A stretch of 57,590 bases of DNA, taken from the NCBI GenBank assembly GCA_017462965.1, contig JAFTQC010000023.1, forward strand, positions 1 to 57,590, read 5' to 3'. Source of the stretch: Clostridia bacterium. GTDB taxonomy: Bacteria > Bacillota > Clostridia > TANB77 > UBA1234. A program made the translations under genes and the position numbers. The notes beneath the pieces were generated by a model. That model was not told the origin of the DNA, searched no databases, and saw only the letters and a list, made by a program, of their open reading frames with translations. Shown piece by piece: positions 1-8,664 of this stretch. The first letter of the stretch is position 1, and the number at the start of each line of letters is the position of its first letter.

Positions 1-434
1 ATTGCTAGAAGCCTTATTCTAAATATAGAAAAAACAAGTTCTAGATTCTTTTCTGTTTCAGAAATTACATACAATGTATTAAGTAATAATTGCAATCTAT
101 TAAAAGATAATTCTTCTTCTTGACATACATCATTCATTATCTGTGCAATTGTCGACGCATACATGAGTCTATCAATATCTTTTCGTAGATTATAAAAAAC
201 ATTAATAGGCTCTGCAGAATTTAAGCTATACATATCGCCGCTACCTTCAAACAAAATCATATCACTAAACGACAAAAATTCCGTACTTGCCAAAAAAGAG
301 CTTTTTGGTTTTTTAGCACCTTTACAAAAAGCTCTTATCTTTCCTTTTTCTGCAGTCAATATTGTAAGTATTTTATCATTTTCAGAAGAGTTCGCAATCT
401 TAATTACTATACCCTTCGTTCTTACTATCCCCAT
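1..434 (-). CDS. recO: DNA repair protein RecO (N-terminal part, cut by window edge)
   Basis: The first 144 residues of RecO are visible; the rest lies beyond position 1. RecO works with RecF and RecR to load RecA on SSB-coated single-stranded DNA. The start MGIVRTKGIVIK and the following small beta-rich segment match the N-terminal OB fold of the family. A helical region with the usual LLNTLYVISE-type text follows. The gene starts inside the preceding small gene (35-nt overlap, different frame), so translation is probably coupled. The order era-yqzL-recO is typical of Firmicutes and supports the call. The zinc-finger region cannot be judged because it is outside the window. Confidence 0.9.
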   Translation of the reverse strand, partial: MGIVRTKGIVIKIANSSENDKILTILTAEKGKIRAFCKGAKKPKSSFLASTEFLSFSDMILFEGSGDMYSLNSAEPINVFYNLRKDIDRLMYASTIAQIMNDVCQEEELSFNRLQLLLNTLYVISETEKNLELVFSIFRIRLLA

Positions 435-567
435 TAATATCACCTAATACATTTTTTGCTTCTGTTTCATTACAAGTAGTCGGAGCATTTTCAATATCTC
501 GCATAATCATAAACGCATCAACATTACCTGTATTTTTAAATAATTGCCATGCAAAATCTTTACTCAT
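400..567 (-). CDS. yqzL: YqzL-like small protein
   Basis: A 55-aa protein starting MSKDFAWQLFKNTGNVDAF. It closely resembles the YqzL family of Firmicutes, short proteins of unknown function that sit between era and recO. The W..F..TGN.D pattern is the recognisable part; the C-terminal half is polar and weakly constrained. A good ribosome binding site (AGGAGG) lies just upstream of the ATG at 567. Its 3' end overlaps the start of recO by 35 nt. The function is not known to me. The family call rests on the N-terminal motif and on gene order. Confidence 0.75.
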   Translation of the reverse strand: MSKDFAWQLFKNTGNVDAFMIMRDIENAPTTCNETEAKNVLGDINGDSKNEGYSN

Positions 568-641
568 ATGACATTCCTCCTTTGTTTACCCTTAAAATTC
601 AGACACGACAAATAAAATGCGCCATCATTTAAAGTCCTAAT

Positions 642-1530
642 CTATCCACGAAAGATCTGATTTAATCTTGTCTCGTTATCTCTCCAATCTTCCTTTACTT
701 TAACCCATAATTGTAAGTTAACTTGTGATCCTAACATCTCTTCAATGTCTTCTCTCGCTCTTTCACCTATTTTTTTAAGCATTGATCCGGTCTTTACCAA
801 TTATAATTCCCTTATGTGTCTTCTTTTCACAATAAATAGTAGCTTCAATATCATATAAATCTTTATTTTCTCTCTTTTTCATAGATATAACTTCAACAGC
901 TATTCCATGTGGCACTTCATCATCTAATGATCTCAAAGCCTTTTCTCTTATTGTTTCCTCAACAATTTGTCTTTCTGTTTGGTCTGTCCACTCTTCAGTA
1001 TCATAATATGCAGGTCCTTCTGGAAGTAATTCTATTATCTTCTCTAATAAAGTTTCTACACCTTCATTTTTCTTAGCTGAAATAGGAATTATCGCTTCAA
1101 AATTATGTTTCTCACTATATATCTTTATTAATTCTAACAAATTTTCTTTCTTTACCAAGTCAACTTTATTAATTACTAATATTGCCTTTGTTTTTTGCTC
1201 AATTACTTTATTTAATATAAATTCATTAGCAAGTCCGATTCCTTTATCTGTACCTTCAATTAAATATAAAATCAAATCGACATCGCTAACTGCTTCATCT
1301 ATTGTTTCAGCCATTTTTTCTCCAAGTTTATTTTTTGGTTTGTGTATACCTGGCGTATCTGTAAATATAATTTGTGCATCTTCACGATTAATTATACCTT
1401 TTATTGCTGTTCTTGTTGTTTGTGGTTTATTAGATACTATTGCAATTTTTTGACCTGCCAATGTATTTAATAATGTAGACTTACCTACATTTGGTCTTCC
1501 AACGATTGCTACAAAACCTGATTTAAACAT
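642..1530 (-). CDS. era: GTPase Era, interrupted by a +1 shift at an in-frame CGG
   Basis: Era is a GTPase that binds the 3' end of 16S rRNA and acts in 30S assembly. The GTPase domain is intact: GRPNVGKS P-loop at residues 11-18, DTPG, NKVD and SAKK boxes. The KH domain breaks at GIIIGKD: the next codon is CGG (787-789), followed by a stop three codons later (frame 1 protein: 251 aa, 775-1530). If the C of CGG is skipped, the reading continues as GGA-TCA-ATG and gives [14 protein letters not shown] and then [14 protein letters not shown] to a stop at 642. That is the expected end of Era, total 295 aa, which is the normal family length. The shift therefore falls in the GKxG loop of the KH domain. 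Either the gene is a recent pseudogene or the organism reads across the site; see findings. Confidence 0.9.
787..789 (-). other. Putative +1 recoding site (CGG) in era
   Basis: The zero-frame codons on the minus strand are AAA GAC CGG ATC AAT GCT TAA. Skipping one C gives GAC GGA TCA ATG CTT, which continues the KH domain. The position is in frame with the start codon of era by direct arithmetic. The same codon is found at the break in priA, the pglD-like gene and prs. Confidence 0.6.
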
Positions 1531-1547
1531 TATTTTTCCTCCTTAAA

Positions 1548-1946
1548 TTACATCGAAAACCCGCCTGGAAGTAATTCGTGAATTTTAAATATTTTTTCTT
1601 CAATTTCGTTATTTTCATTTGGATATCCCATTATAACTTCAATATCTTTTCCAAATGTTAATATTAATTGTCTGCAAACACCACATGGAGTAGTATATAC
1701 AAGCTTATCTTCTGGCCCACCTACTACTGCAATCTTATTAAAACTTTTTTCTCCATCAGACAACATTTTACATATTGCAACTCTCTCCGCACAAATATTA
1801 AAAATCCCATCTTCACTTCCTAAATTACATCCCGTATATACTTTACCATTTGAAGCAAGTATCGCCGCACCACAATAATATTTAGTTGGGCTTATAGCAT
1901 TTTTTCTTGCTTCAATCGCCATATTTATTAATTCTTTATTTGTCAT
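1548..1946 (-). CDS. cdd: Cytidine deaminase
   Basis: A 132-aa cytidine deaminase of the small homotetrameric type, converting cytidine or deoxycytidine to uridine forms for pyrimidine salvage. The zinc-binding and catalytic residues are visible: Cys52-Ala-Glu54 (proton shuttle Glu54) and Pro87-Cys88-x-x-Cys91. Length is normal for the family. It is 17 nt upstream of era in the same direction, a common arrangement in Firmicutes (ybeY-dgkA-cdd-era). A diacylglycerol kinase gene, often between ybeY and cdd, is missing here and replaced by a DUF3048 protein. Confidence 0.95.
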   Translation of the reverse strand: MTNKELINMAIEARKNAISPTKYYCGAAILASNGKVYTGCNLGSEDGIFNICAERVAICKMLSDGEKSFNKIAVVGGPEDKLVYTTPCGVCRQLILTFGKDIEVIMGYPNENNEIEEKIFKIHELLPGGFSM

Positions 1947-1964
1947 AATCTAATCCTTTCAACA

Positions 1965-3062
1965 TTATTCCCAAGTTATTGTACCTGTAATCGGAACTAT
2001 TTGAACCCACGTTATTCCGTCATTAAAAGTTATCTCTTCACCATTCATATCATAATAATTAGTAACAGATTTTCTATCTTTTTTCTCCCATACAATTGGT
2101 TCAATTTTTCCGTTTGTCACATAATAACCTTTTCCTGTTCCAATATTATAAAGATTTCTTCTGCCCTTGTCTTCTGGATCATCTAAAAGTTCATCTTTTA
2201 CATGTATCATAACAATATTTTTTGCATAAAATTGTTCACCTGTTTGAGAATCCTTATGAACTTGTCCTCTCATACTTCTTAAATAAACTTTTCTTTCAGC
2301 ATCATATTCATAAGATACATTTTGCGTTGCTGAATATTTGATTTTTATCGAATTAGCAACATCTCCAGAATCTATATCTGTATCATATCTATTATATTCA
2401 ACTACACTTTCCGCAGTTGATGTATTACGATATTTTTTATTTGTAATTTGTTTTAATAGGTTTTCCATACTTGTTATAGCATTATGATATGAACTCTTTG
2501 GTGGAACTCTCCAAAAAAATGTATCATATATACCGTTTATATTATTTATTCCAAGAGTTTTAATGTCTGACTGAGCAAGTGGACTCCATCCGAAATGAGT
2601 GAATATTGCATCATGCTCCATTGCATAATCTAAGAAATAATGTCTAGCACTTCTAACTGGTCCAATATAATCTGGCGCTACACCCTTAAAAAACGCCATG
2701 ATTCTAGTTTCTCCACCCTCGATTATAAATTCATACAACATGTATGCGGAATTAAGTCCACCATGATTTACCCAAGCTGGTTTTTCATTATCTATCATTA
2801 CAGCAATTGGTCTTGAATCACCCGAAAATATATTAGGACCTAGATAAGGTTCTTCTTCTAAAATATCTCCAGAAATCACTTCACCACTTTCATCACCTGA
2901 AATTACGTCGCCAGAAATAATATCACCACTAGCTTCTAAATTATCATTATTAACCATTTGCTTCTGTTTCAAATTATATGCTACACAAACAACAACAGCA
3001 CAAACTGCAACCACTACAACGAAAACCTTTGCTATTCTTGACCATGCCTTTCTATCCATCAA
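1965..3062 (-). CDS. DUF3048 (YerB-like) exported protein
   Basis: A 365-aa membrane-anchored protein. One hydrophobic segment at about residues 12-29 serves as signal anchor. A low-complexity linker follows (about residues 45-68) built on repeated I-S-G-D and S-G-E units. The rest is the DUF3048 domain, recognised by RPIAVMIDN, the GG.T.I.A.F. segment, GPVRSAR and the FGWSPLAQ region. B. subtilis YerB belongs to the same family. Its exact role is unknown; an extracytoplasmic, envelope-related role is inferred. The linker has the same composition as those in the deacetylase at 6.6 kb and the ligase-like protein at 40.5 kb. Confidence 0.85.
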   Translation of the reverse strand: MMDRKAWSRIAKVFVVVVAVCAVVVCVAYNLKQKQMVNNDNLEASGDIISGDVISGDESGEVISGDILEEEPYLGPNIFSGDSRPIAVMIDNEKPAWVNHGGLNSAYMLYEFIIEGGETRIMAFFKGVAPDYIGPVRSARHYFLDYAMEHDAIFTHFGWSPLAQSDIKTLGINNINGIYDTFFWRVPPKSSYHNAITSMENLLKQITNKKYRNTSTAESVVEYNRYDTDIDSGDVANSIKIKYSATQNVSYEYDAERKVYLRSMRGQVHKDSQTGEQFYAKNIVMIHVKDELLDDPEDKGRRNLYNIGTGKGYYVTNGKIEPIVWEKKDRKSVTNYYDMNGEEITFNDGITWVQIVPITGTITWE

Positions 3063-3088
3063 ATCAATCCCTTCATCTTTAACTAAAA

Positions 3089-3565
3089 CTATACTCTTTT
3101 TATATCAAGTATCTCTAATATTTCTTCTTCTCTTTTTCTCATGACTACTTTTTCTTCATCAATCATGTGATCATAGCCTAACAAATGTAACATTCCATGC
3201 GTAACCAAATACGCAAGTTCTCTTTTAAATGAATGTCCATATTCTTCAGCCTGTTCTCTAACTTTTTCAACCGAAACAATAATATCGCCAAGCATCATTT
3301 CTTCTTGTTCTTTCGAATCATCTTCAGCCATTTTCAAATTAGGAATTTCCTCTCTTTCAAACATCGGAAAAGACAGTACGTCAGTTGGCTTATCTATATT
3401 TCTATGCTCCGCATTTATCTTTTGAATATTTTCATTATTAGTTAATGTAATATAAACATCTAATTTTTTTATCACATTTTCTTCTCTTAAAACCGTATCT
3501 ACCACAGTCCTAATAAGATTTTCTTCATCTATTTTTTCTATATCTTCATAATAAACTTCTATCAT
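3089..3565 (-). CDS. ybeY: Endoribonuclease YbeY
   Basis: A 158-aa YbeY metalloprotein involved in 16S rRNA 3'-end maturation and ribosome quality control. The metal-binding motif HGxxHLxGYDH is present, with His123, His127 and His133 as zinc ligands (THGMLHLLGYDH). The conserved NxxxR..D.PTDVLSFP segment is at about residues 51-67. Length is normal. It fits functionally with era, another 16S 3'-end factor, in the same gene block. Confidence 0.95.
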   Translation of the reverse strand: MIEVYYEDIEKIDEENLIRTVVDTVLREENVIKKLDVYITLTNNENIQKINAEHRNIDKPTDVLSFPMFEREEIPNLKMAEDDSKEQEEMMLGDIIVSVEKVREQAEEYGHSFKRELAYLVTHGMLHLLGYDHMIDEEKVVMRKREEEILEILDIKRV

Positions 3566-3583
3566 TTCATCACCATCATAAAT

Positions 3584-4807
3584 TTATTCAGCCTTGCATC
3601 TTCTTCTAGTTTTCCATGCCCCACTCATTTTTTTATAAGAATTTTTAAATTTTCTTAATCCCCCAAGTTGCTTCATTCTATCACGATAATACGCACGTAA
3701 CTCTTTATATTCTTTATTTTCTTTTTTAAATAACTTAAGCTCATATGTTATAAATAAGATTTCTCTAACTTTCTTATATTCGTTCAAGTCAATCCTTTGA
3801 AGTTTTTTGTATTCTGTAAGTTTAGCCCAGAAATTTTCAAAATCTTGTTTTTCAATATCACTTTCCCACATAGATTTCTTAGACCAAACATTATATGCAT
3901 AACTTTCTATTACATCTAACAAAAGATTGTACATTTCAAATTTATCCGCTGTTATATATATGTTTGGAAGAGAACGTCTTGCTCTCTCAAGCAAATCCAT
4001 ATAGCACTCTTCTGTAGCAAGTATTGGAAGACAATATACAAAAAGACTAATTCCAAGCTCTAATAAATATAAATCTTTCTTTAAAGAATTTATTTCCTTT
4101 TTTGCATACATATCTATTTTCTCTACATAATTTTTATATCCATCAAGAACTTTCTCTCTACCTTCAGATTCAGCCAAATAAGGTAAAACAAATTTAATGT
4201 ATCCATCAATCAAACTATATATTTTTTCAAATAAAGCATTTTTATCCTCATTCTTGTTTGTAAGTTTTACTGAATAGTGTTTCATTAAACCTTTATATAA
4301 CTGATCCGCAACATTAGAATAGAACTTTTTATATTTTTCAACAAAATATCCCGACTTTGAATTAACTATCGTTTCCCAATCCATTTGAAGTAACATAAGC
4401 TGTCTCTTGTATTTATATTCGCAATATTCCGTTCCTTTCAAAGAATTTGTCTCATAGTATTCAGAAATCAATTTATTTTCTTTTATAGTCCCGATTCTTT
4501 TTTGAACTCTATTATAAACAGTGTCTGTAATATACTTTTCCAATGTATTCAAATAATTGTCATAAACTTTTTCATATTTTTCAGCAACTGTATTTCTCTT
4601 CTTTTCGTTGGATATCGTAGCTATTTCCTCATAATTAGCACTCGCTCTTAGTAACGAATTTCTCTTCGAATTAATTACTATATTAAATAATCCACCGCCT
4701 GAAGAGTATAACACTTTATTAAAATTATTAAGTGCCTTTCCCCAGATGCCATCACCTGTATTTTTAACAACTTTCAATTGTAACTCCGGCACATTAATCC
4801 CCTCCAT
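3584..4807 (-). CDS. Unknown 407-aa helical protein in the phoH position
   Basis: I do not recognise this protein. It lies between yqfD and ybeY, where Firmicutes usually carry phoH (a P-loop ATPase). There is no Walker A motif here, so it is not PhoH. The sequence is rich in Lys, Glu and Tyr and looks almost entirely alpha-helical. One moderately hydrophobic stretch occurs at about residues 250-266 (LLELGISLFVYCLPILA). The C-terminus is strongly basic (KFKNSYKKMSGAWKTRRR). No signal peptide is seen. Base composition matches the neighbours, so recent transfer is not indicated. A sporulation or RNA-related role could be guessed from context only. Confidence 0.8.
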   Translation of the reverse strand: MEGINVPELQLKVVKNTGDGIWGKALNNFNKVLYSSGGGLFNIVINSKRNSLLRASANYEEIATISNEKKRNTVAEKYEKVYDNYLNTLEKYITDTVYNRVQKRIGTIKENKLISEYYETNSLKGTEYCEYKYKRQLMLLQMDWETIVNSKSGYFVEKYKKFYSNVADQLYKGLMKHYSVKLTNKNEDKNALFEKIYSLIDGYIKFVLPYLAESEGREKVLDGYKNYVEKIDMYAKKEINSLKKDLYLLELGISLFVYCLPILATEECYMDLLERARRSLPNIYITADKFEMYNLLLDVIESYAYNVWSKKSMWESDIEKQDFENFWAKLTEYKKLQRIDLNEYKKVREILFITYELKLFKKENKEYKELRAYYRDRMKQLGGLRKFKNSYKKMSGAWKTRRRCKAE

Positions 4808-4835
4808 TTGCGTAAATTTGTACTTTAATTATTTG

Positions 4836-6020
4836 TTAAAAAGATATTTTTTCTTCTACACCTATATTTTCGAGACATTCAGCAGTAATTCTTACAATCA
4901 CTTCATCATTTTCACTAAAAACATTATAGTCGTAATTTAACACCTCTGCGCCATCCGGTATATTCTTCATAACTAAATCATATACTTCTTTTTTGGCAAT
5001 AGTTTCAGCTTGCTCTGGCGTATATAAAACATCACTTGTAATAAGCTCTTCATATGTCGAAACATCCAAGCTTATCGGTGTTTCAATTTTGCCAAATAAA
5101 ACTAACTTTTTAACTGAATTAATTGTATCATATTTTTCGAATTTTGTACTATTATTTGCTAAATTTATTGTATAATTTCCAAGCTTTATTTTGCATTTTT
5201 TGTCAACAAGACCAGACTTTGAAAGAATAGTTTTTTGATATGGTACAGCCTTCTTAGTTGTGTACCATGTTTTTATTTTTATATCTGCATTTGAATTTAC
5301 CATAATCGGGTCTGAATGTTCACTATCTACAACCCCCGACACTAAAACGTCTCCTTTACAAACAACATCCCCAACTTCAACACATTTTTGCCCAGAGCGA
5401 ACAGAAATTTTTTGAATAACACCATCTCTATCCGCAACAATATTGGTAGGAAAATTTTCTAATACATCCTCATCAGCATTTTTTCTTTCAAGTATTTCTA
5501 CCGTCACTTTAACCCCTTTTATTTTTACTCCAATCCACAAAACATCTTGTCGTTTTACATAAATATTGCTTTTTATTTTTTCAAAATCTATACTTTCTTT
5601 TTTTCTACCAACCTGTACCCCTTCTTCGTCCAAGATTTTTTCAATTTCTTCCGTAGGAATTTTTTCGTTACCAACAACTTCTACATCCCATATATGTAAA
5701 CTTAAAAAATATATTACCGCACAACAAATCAAACTTATAATAATAAAAAGTTTTCTCTTTTTATAAAGATTTGTTATATTAGGAATTCCAACTTTTTTAA
5801 TTATTCTCATTTGTGATTTAGTAATTTTCAATAATTCATCTACCCTGCCCAAATCTTTTTCATATATTTTAAGATTTATTATACCTTCTGTTTTTTTATC
5901 AATATCCCATATCTTTATACCTCTAAGCGAGCAAAGATTCACAAAACGCTCTACAAAATATCCTTCTATCTGAATCTCACTATATCCTTTATAAAATTCA
6001 TATGTTTTTAGAAGAAACAA
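4836..6020 (-). CDS. yqfD: Sporulation protein YqfD
   Basis: A 394-aa YqfD-family protein needed in the mother cell during sporulation. It has an N-terminal cytosolic part with the RGI.IWDI motif (about residues 33-40), one membrane segment at about 92-108 (FIIISLICCAVIYFLSL), then IWDVEVVGN and a large extracytoplasmic domain. The text GDV..KGDVLVSG in the second half is typical of the family. It sits 13 nt after yqfC, as in most spore formers, and the pair is generally controlled by SigE. Confidence 0.9.
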   Translation of the reverse strand: MFLLKTYEFYKGYSEIQIEGYFVERFVNLCSLRGIKIWDIDKKTEGIINLKIYEKDLGRVDELLKITKSQMRIIKKVGIPNITNLYKKRKLFIIISLICCAVIYFLSLHIWDVEVVGNEKIPTEEIEKILDEEGVQVGRKKESIDFEKIKSNIYVKRQDVLWIGVKIKGVKVTVEILERKNADEDVLENFPTNIVADRDGVIQKISVRSGQKCVEVGDVVCKGDVLVSGVVDSEHSDPIMVNSNADIKIKTWYTTKKAVPYQKTILSKSGLVDKKCKIKLGNYTINLANNSTKFEKYDTINSVKKLVLFGKIETPISLDVSTYEELITSDVLYTPEQAETIAKKEVYDLVMKNIPDGAEVLNYDYNVFSENDEVIVRITAECLENIGVEEKISF

Positions 6021-6033
6021 TTACTTATCCTCC

Positions 6034-6294
6034 CTAATTCTCAAATTCAATGTTTTTAATTTTTCCGCCAATTATTATTTCATCAGCAGAAATTTCTAAA
6101 ACATTTAAATTATCTCCAAATATCGTCAACCCACAGCTTAGTCGTATTACATAAGCTTCATACTCTATAATTGCTTTATAATTTTCAATCAACACATTAG
6201 TATTATCAATCAATGTCATTCGATATGAATTCGTTAATAACTCCGCAGGTAACTCAAGCGCCTCTTGAAACTTAGCCTTTACATCTTTTTTCAT
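6034..6294 (-). CDS. yqfC: Sporulation protein YqfC (YabP/YqfC family)
   Basis: An 86-aa YabP/YqfC-family protein. The pattern LPAELL.NSYRMTLIDN...IENYK.I.EY....IRL..GLTIFGDNL.V is characteristic. The start was set at the ATG at 6294, which has a GAAGG ribosome binding site seven bases upstream; an upstream TTG two codons earlier lacks proper spacing. It is the first gene of the yqfC-yqfD pair and is preceded by the large palindromic repeat at 6.4-6.6 kb. The exact function in spore formation is not known. Confidence 0.9.
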   Translation of the reverse strand: MKKDVKAKFQEALELPAELLTNSYRMTLIDNTNVLIENYKAIIEYEAYVIRLSCGLTIFGDNLNVLEISADEIIIGGKIKNIEFEN

Positions 6295-6375
6295 ACACAA
6301 ACCTTCTTTACAATTTTCTTTATACTATCTTATGAAAGTACGCAAAAAATATGATGACGAAATTGAGACGTTGCC

Positions 6376-6612
6376 TTTTTGGGACATAGGGACGGGGCTT
6401 TTGTCCATTTTTGGAAATTGGGACGGTTCCTTTTTCCAAAAATACAAACTAATTAAAGCAACAAAAAAGTATTGTTTTTTGTCGCCGAGTTCTCATTTTC
6501 ATTGCATCATGTTTGCAATGAATAATGAGTTGTCCGAGGCTTAAAAACAATACTTTTTTTGTTGTCAATTATTAGAAACTTGGAAAAAGGAACCGTCCCA
6601 ATTTCCAAAATT
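6376..6612. repeat. Nested palindromic GGGACG repeat element
   Basis: The gap between yqfC and the deacetylase is almost fully occupied by nested inverted repeats. The outer arms (6409-6441 and 6580-6610) both contain the core GGGACGGTTCC with a poly-T/A flank. The second pair of arms (about 6457-6480 and 6543-6564) contains AAAAGTATTG. The innermost pair contains CATTGCA / TGCAATG. On either strand the element would fold into one long hairpin. A further copy of GGGACGGGG is at 6390-6398. It looks like a REP- or MITE-type element with no coding capacity. Confidence 0.7.
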
Positions 6613-7591
6613 AATATTCAAATTCATCTAATGATCTAAATTCATATCCTGATGCTCTCAAACTATCTATAGCTTCTCCAAGCAATGCCGTATTGTCTTT
6701 CGACACTGCATGAAGCAACATGACACATCCATTATGAACATAATTCAAAATCATTTTTCTAGCATAATCTAATCTATCTTGCTTATTCACATCCCAATCA
6801 TCGTACGCGCTACTCCATAGAACCGTTTTATAACCAAGATCTTTACTTATTTTTACTGTTCTTTCACTATACTCTCCTTTTGGTGGTCGTAAATATGTCA
6901 TCTCATAACCTCCAAAATTTTCCTTTACATAATTGTGAAGTTCCAATATTTCTTTTTCTAATTTTTCATCATCTGTAACACTTGGCATACTTGGATGATT
7001 CACAGTGTGGTTGCCAACTATATGTCCCTCATCAATCATTCTTTGAACTAAATCTGCATTTTGTTTTACATAAGGCATTGTAACAAAAAATACTGCTGTA
7101 ACCTCTTTTTCTTTAAGCGTATCTAGAATTGCACCTGTATAACCATTTTCATACCCTTCATCAAAAGTTAAATAAATAATTTTGTCTTCGCTGTTTCCTG
7201 CATATATTCCTTCATAATCATCTAAAACTTTTGTATAGGATGCAGTAAATTCTGGTCGCACAAAGTCTTTCATTCTTCTAAATCCCCATGCATATGTAGT
7301 ATTTGAAAGCTCCGTCGTTGATACCGGAACTACTTCAATAGAAAAATCCGAATCACTTTCTTTAATTTCACCGCTATCAATATCTTCATCATTTTTTTCA
7401 CCAGAAGAAATTATTATTTCACCGCTCTTTGTATCATCAAAATCATCATTTTCTAATTCATCACCACTAACATCAGCAAACTCATGACCAACTTGATTTT
7501 CAATATTTGTATCTATCTGATTTTCAGGATCACATCCAACTAAACCTATTAACAAAAAAGTTATCAACATAATTTTTATAAATTTAACCAT
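6611..7591 (-). CDS. Polysaccharide deacetylase lipoprotein (PdaA-like)
   Basis: A 326-aa lipoprotein: signal peptide with lipobox LVGC (Cys20), then an acidic Ser-Gly linker (about residues 35-85), then a NodB domain. The metal-binding motifs are TFDEGYENG (motif 1, DE in place of DD) and GNHTVNHPSMPS (H-x3-H). RPPKGEYS and the late LLHAVS motif complete the active site. The AWGFRR sequence ahead of the domain is like PdaA, the delta-lactam-forming muramic acid de-N-acetylase of spore cortex. A peptidoglycan deacetylase in sporulation is therefore likely but not proven. It is the last gene before the palindromic element. Confidence 0.85.
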   Translation of the reverse strand: MVKFIKIMLITFLLIGLVGCDPENQIDTNIENQVGHEFADVSGDELENDDFDDTKSGEIIISSGEKNDEDIDSGEIKESDSDFSIEVVPVSTTELSNTTYAWGFRRMKDFVRPEFTASYTKVLDDYEGIYAGNSEDKIIYLTFDEGYENGYTGAILDTLKEKEVTAVFFVTMPYVKQNADLVQRMIDEGHIVGNHTVNHPSMPSVTDDEKLEKEILELHNYVKENFGGYEMTYLRPPKGEYSERTVKISKDLGYKTVLWSSAYDDWDVNKQDRLDYARKMILNYVHNGCVMLLHAVSKDNTALLGEAIDSLRASGYEFRSLDEFEY

Positions 7592-7667
7592 AAAATCCTC
7601 CTCTTCATGATTTATTTACTTAAATTATATTTCTTTTAACTAAAATTAACAACTAATTTGTTTAACA

Positions 7668-7690
7668 AAAAGGGACGTCCCTCTTGCTAC
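7668..7690. repeat. Short GGGACG repeat
   Basis: The sequence AAAAAGGGACGTCCCTCTTGCT sits just after the stop of the FG-GAP-like gene. It is itself a small palindrome (GGGACGTCCC). The same tail, TCCCTCTTGCTA, follows the stop of sleB at about 18.3 kb. It belongs to the dispersed GGGACG family of this window. Confidence 0.6.
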
Positions 7691-8514
7691 AAACTTCCTA
7701 TTCTTTCTCCTTTCACCTCTATAATTACCCAATTTCCATTTTCATATTTCATCAAAACTTCAATTTGCTCAATTATATCTAAATTATCAAAACCTTTAAT
7801 CCTTTCAACAAATCTTATACCTGTTTGATTATCAAGTTGTACAAAATCTATATCTGATATTCCAGCAGACGTAACAGCTGTCTTGTCGGTTCTTAGCTTC
7901 CCGTTCTCCATGTAAAATCCACTAGTTATGTAATTTCCTTTGTTTTCTGACAAATCTATATACGCTTCTTTTTTTAATTTTTTAAGTTTAAGGCTAGCTT
8001 TAAATCCATCAAGAATTGTACCGCTTACATCTATCCCTTTACTATCTTTTTCATTCAAAATTTCCTTAGGCATATCATGAACAAAAGAAACACCTCTTAT
8101 TTTTTGCCCCACATTTTCTAAATCAGCAATAACAATCACATCATTTACTGAATCACCATCGATATCTTTTAAATGAATCTTCGGTAAACTACCACTATAT
8201 TTTTTTAATTTTGTATCCATAAATTTATCGTTTTTTATATCATATAAAACCACATCTATATTATGACAAAGCAATTCATCTCCAGATTTTTCTCCAATTA
8301 CAATTATCATGTCATTTTCGCCATCACCTGTAACATCGCCAATTTCATAATTCAAAACAACTCTTTTTTCCTCACTATTTAAATAGGCAAAAGTATCACC
8401 AATTTCTAATTCTAATGGATTAAATTTTGCCATTTCTTCATTTTCTGTAATCCCGTTTAAAAATATTATAAGAGCTAACAATATAAGAACTAATACTAAA
8501 AATTTTCTATTCAT
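7687..8514 (-). CDS. Exported protein with FG-GAP-like calcium repeats
   Basis: A 275-aa protein with an N-terminal membrane anchor (about residues 4-20, hydrophobic FLVLVLILLALIIFLNG). Two copies of a D-x-D/N-G-D-x-x-N-D motif are visible: GDVTGDGENDMIIV (about residue 57) and KDIDGDSVNDVIVI (about residue 113), which are typical calcium-binding loops of FG-GAP/VCBS blades. The remainder is beta-rich and unassigned. An extracytoplasmic role is inferred from the anchor. The specific function is unknown. Confidence 0.75.
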   Translation of the reverse strand: MNRKFLVLVLILLALIIFLNGITENEEMAKFNPLELEIGDTFAYLNSEEKRVVLNYEIGDVTGDGENDMIIVIGEKSGDELLCHNIDVVLYDIKNDKFMDTKLKKYSGSLPKIHLKDIDGDSVNDVIVIADLENVGQKIRGVSFVHDMPKEILNEKDSKGIDVSGTILDGFKASLKLKKLKKEAYIDLSENKGNYITSGFYMENGKLRTDKTAVTSAGISDIDFVQLDNQTGIRFVERIKGFDNLDIIEQIEVLMKYENGNWVIIEVKGERIGSL

Positions 8515-8528
8515 AAACTCCTCCTAAC

Positions 8529-8600
8529 AAAAAACTCTAATATATTTATAAATCATTTCTTTATTTGCTAGAACAATTTATAAATTATATTAGAGTTTTT
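8529..8600 (-). terminator. Rho-independent terminator
   Basis: A long AT-rich inverted repeat (ACTCTAATATA... TATATTAGAGT) with a T-run on the minus strand. It follows the RNHCP protein gene, the last gene of the miaB operon, and separates it from the FG-GAP-like gene. Confidence 0.75.
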
Positions 8601-8664
8601 ATTTTTACTTTATTAAATTCTTTTCATTAATATAGTATTAGGCAATTTTTCATATTATTACTTT

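Noticed and set aside
6332-6544. 70-codon open frame
   Set aside because: Runs through the palindromic repeat; no ribosome binding site and no protein-like composition.
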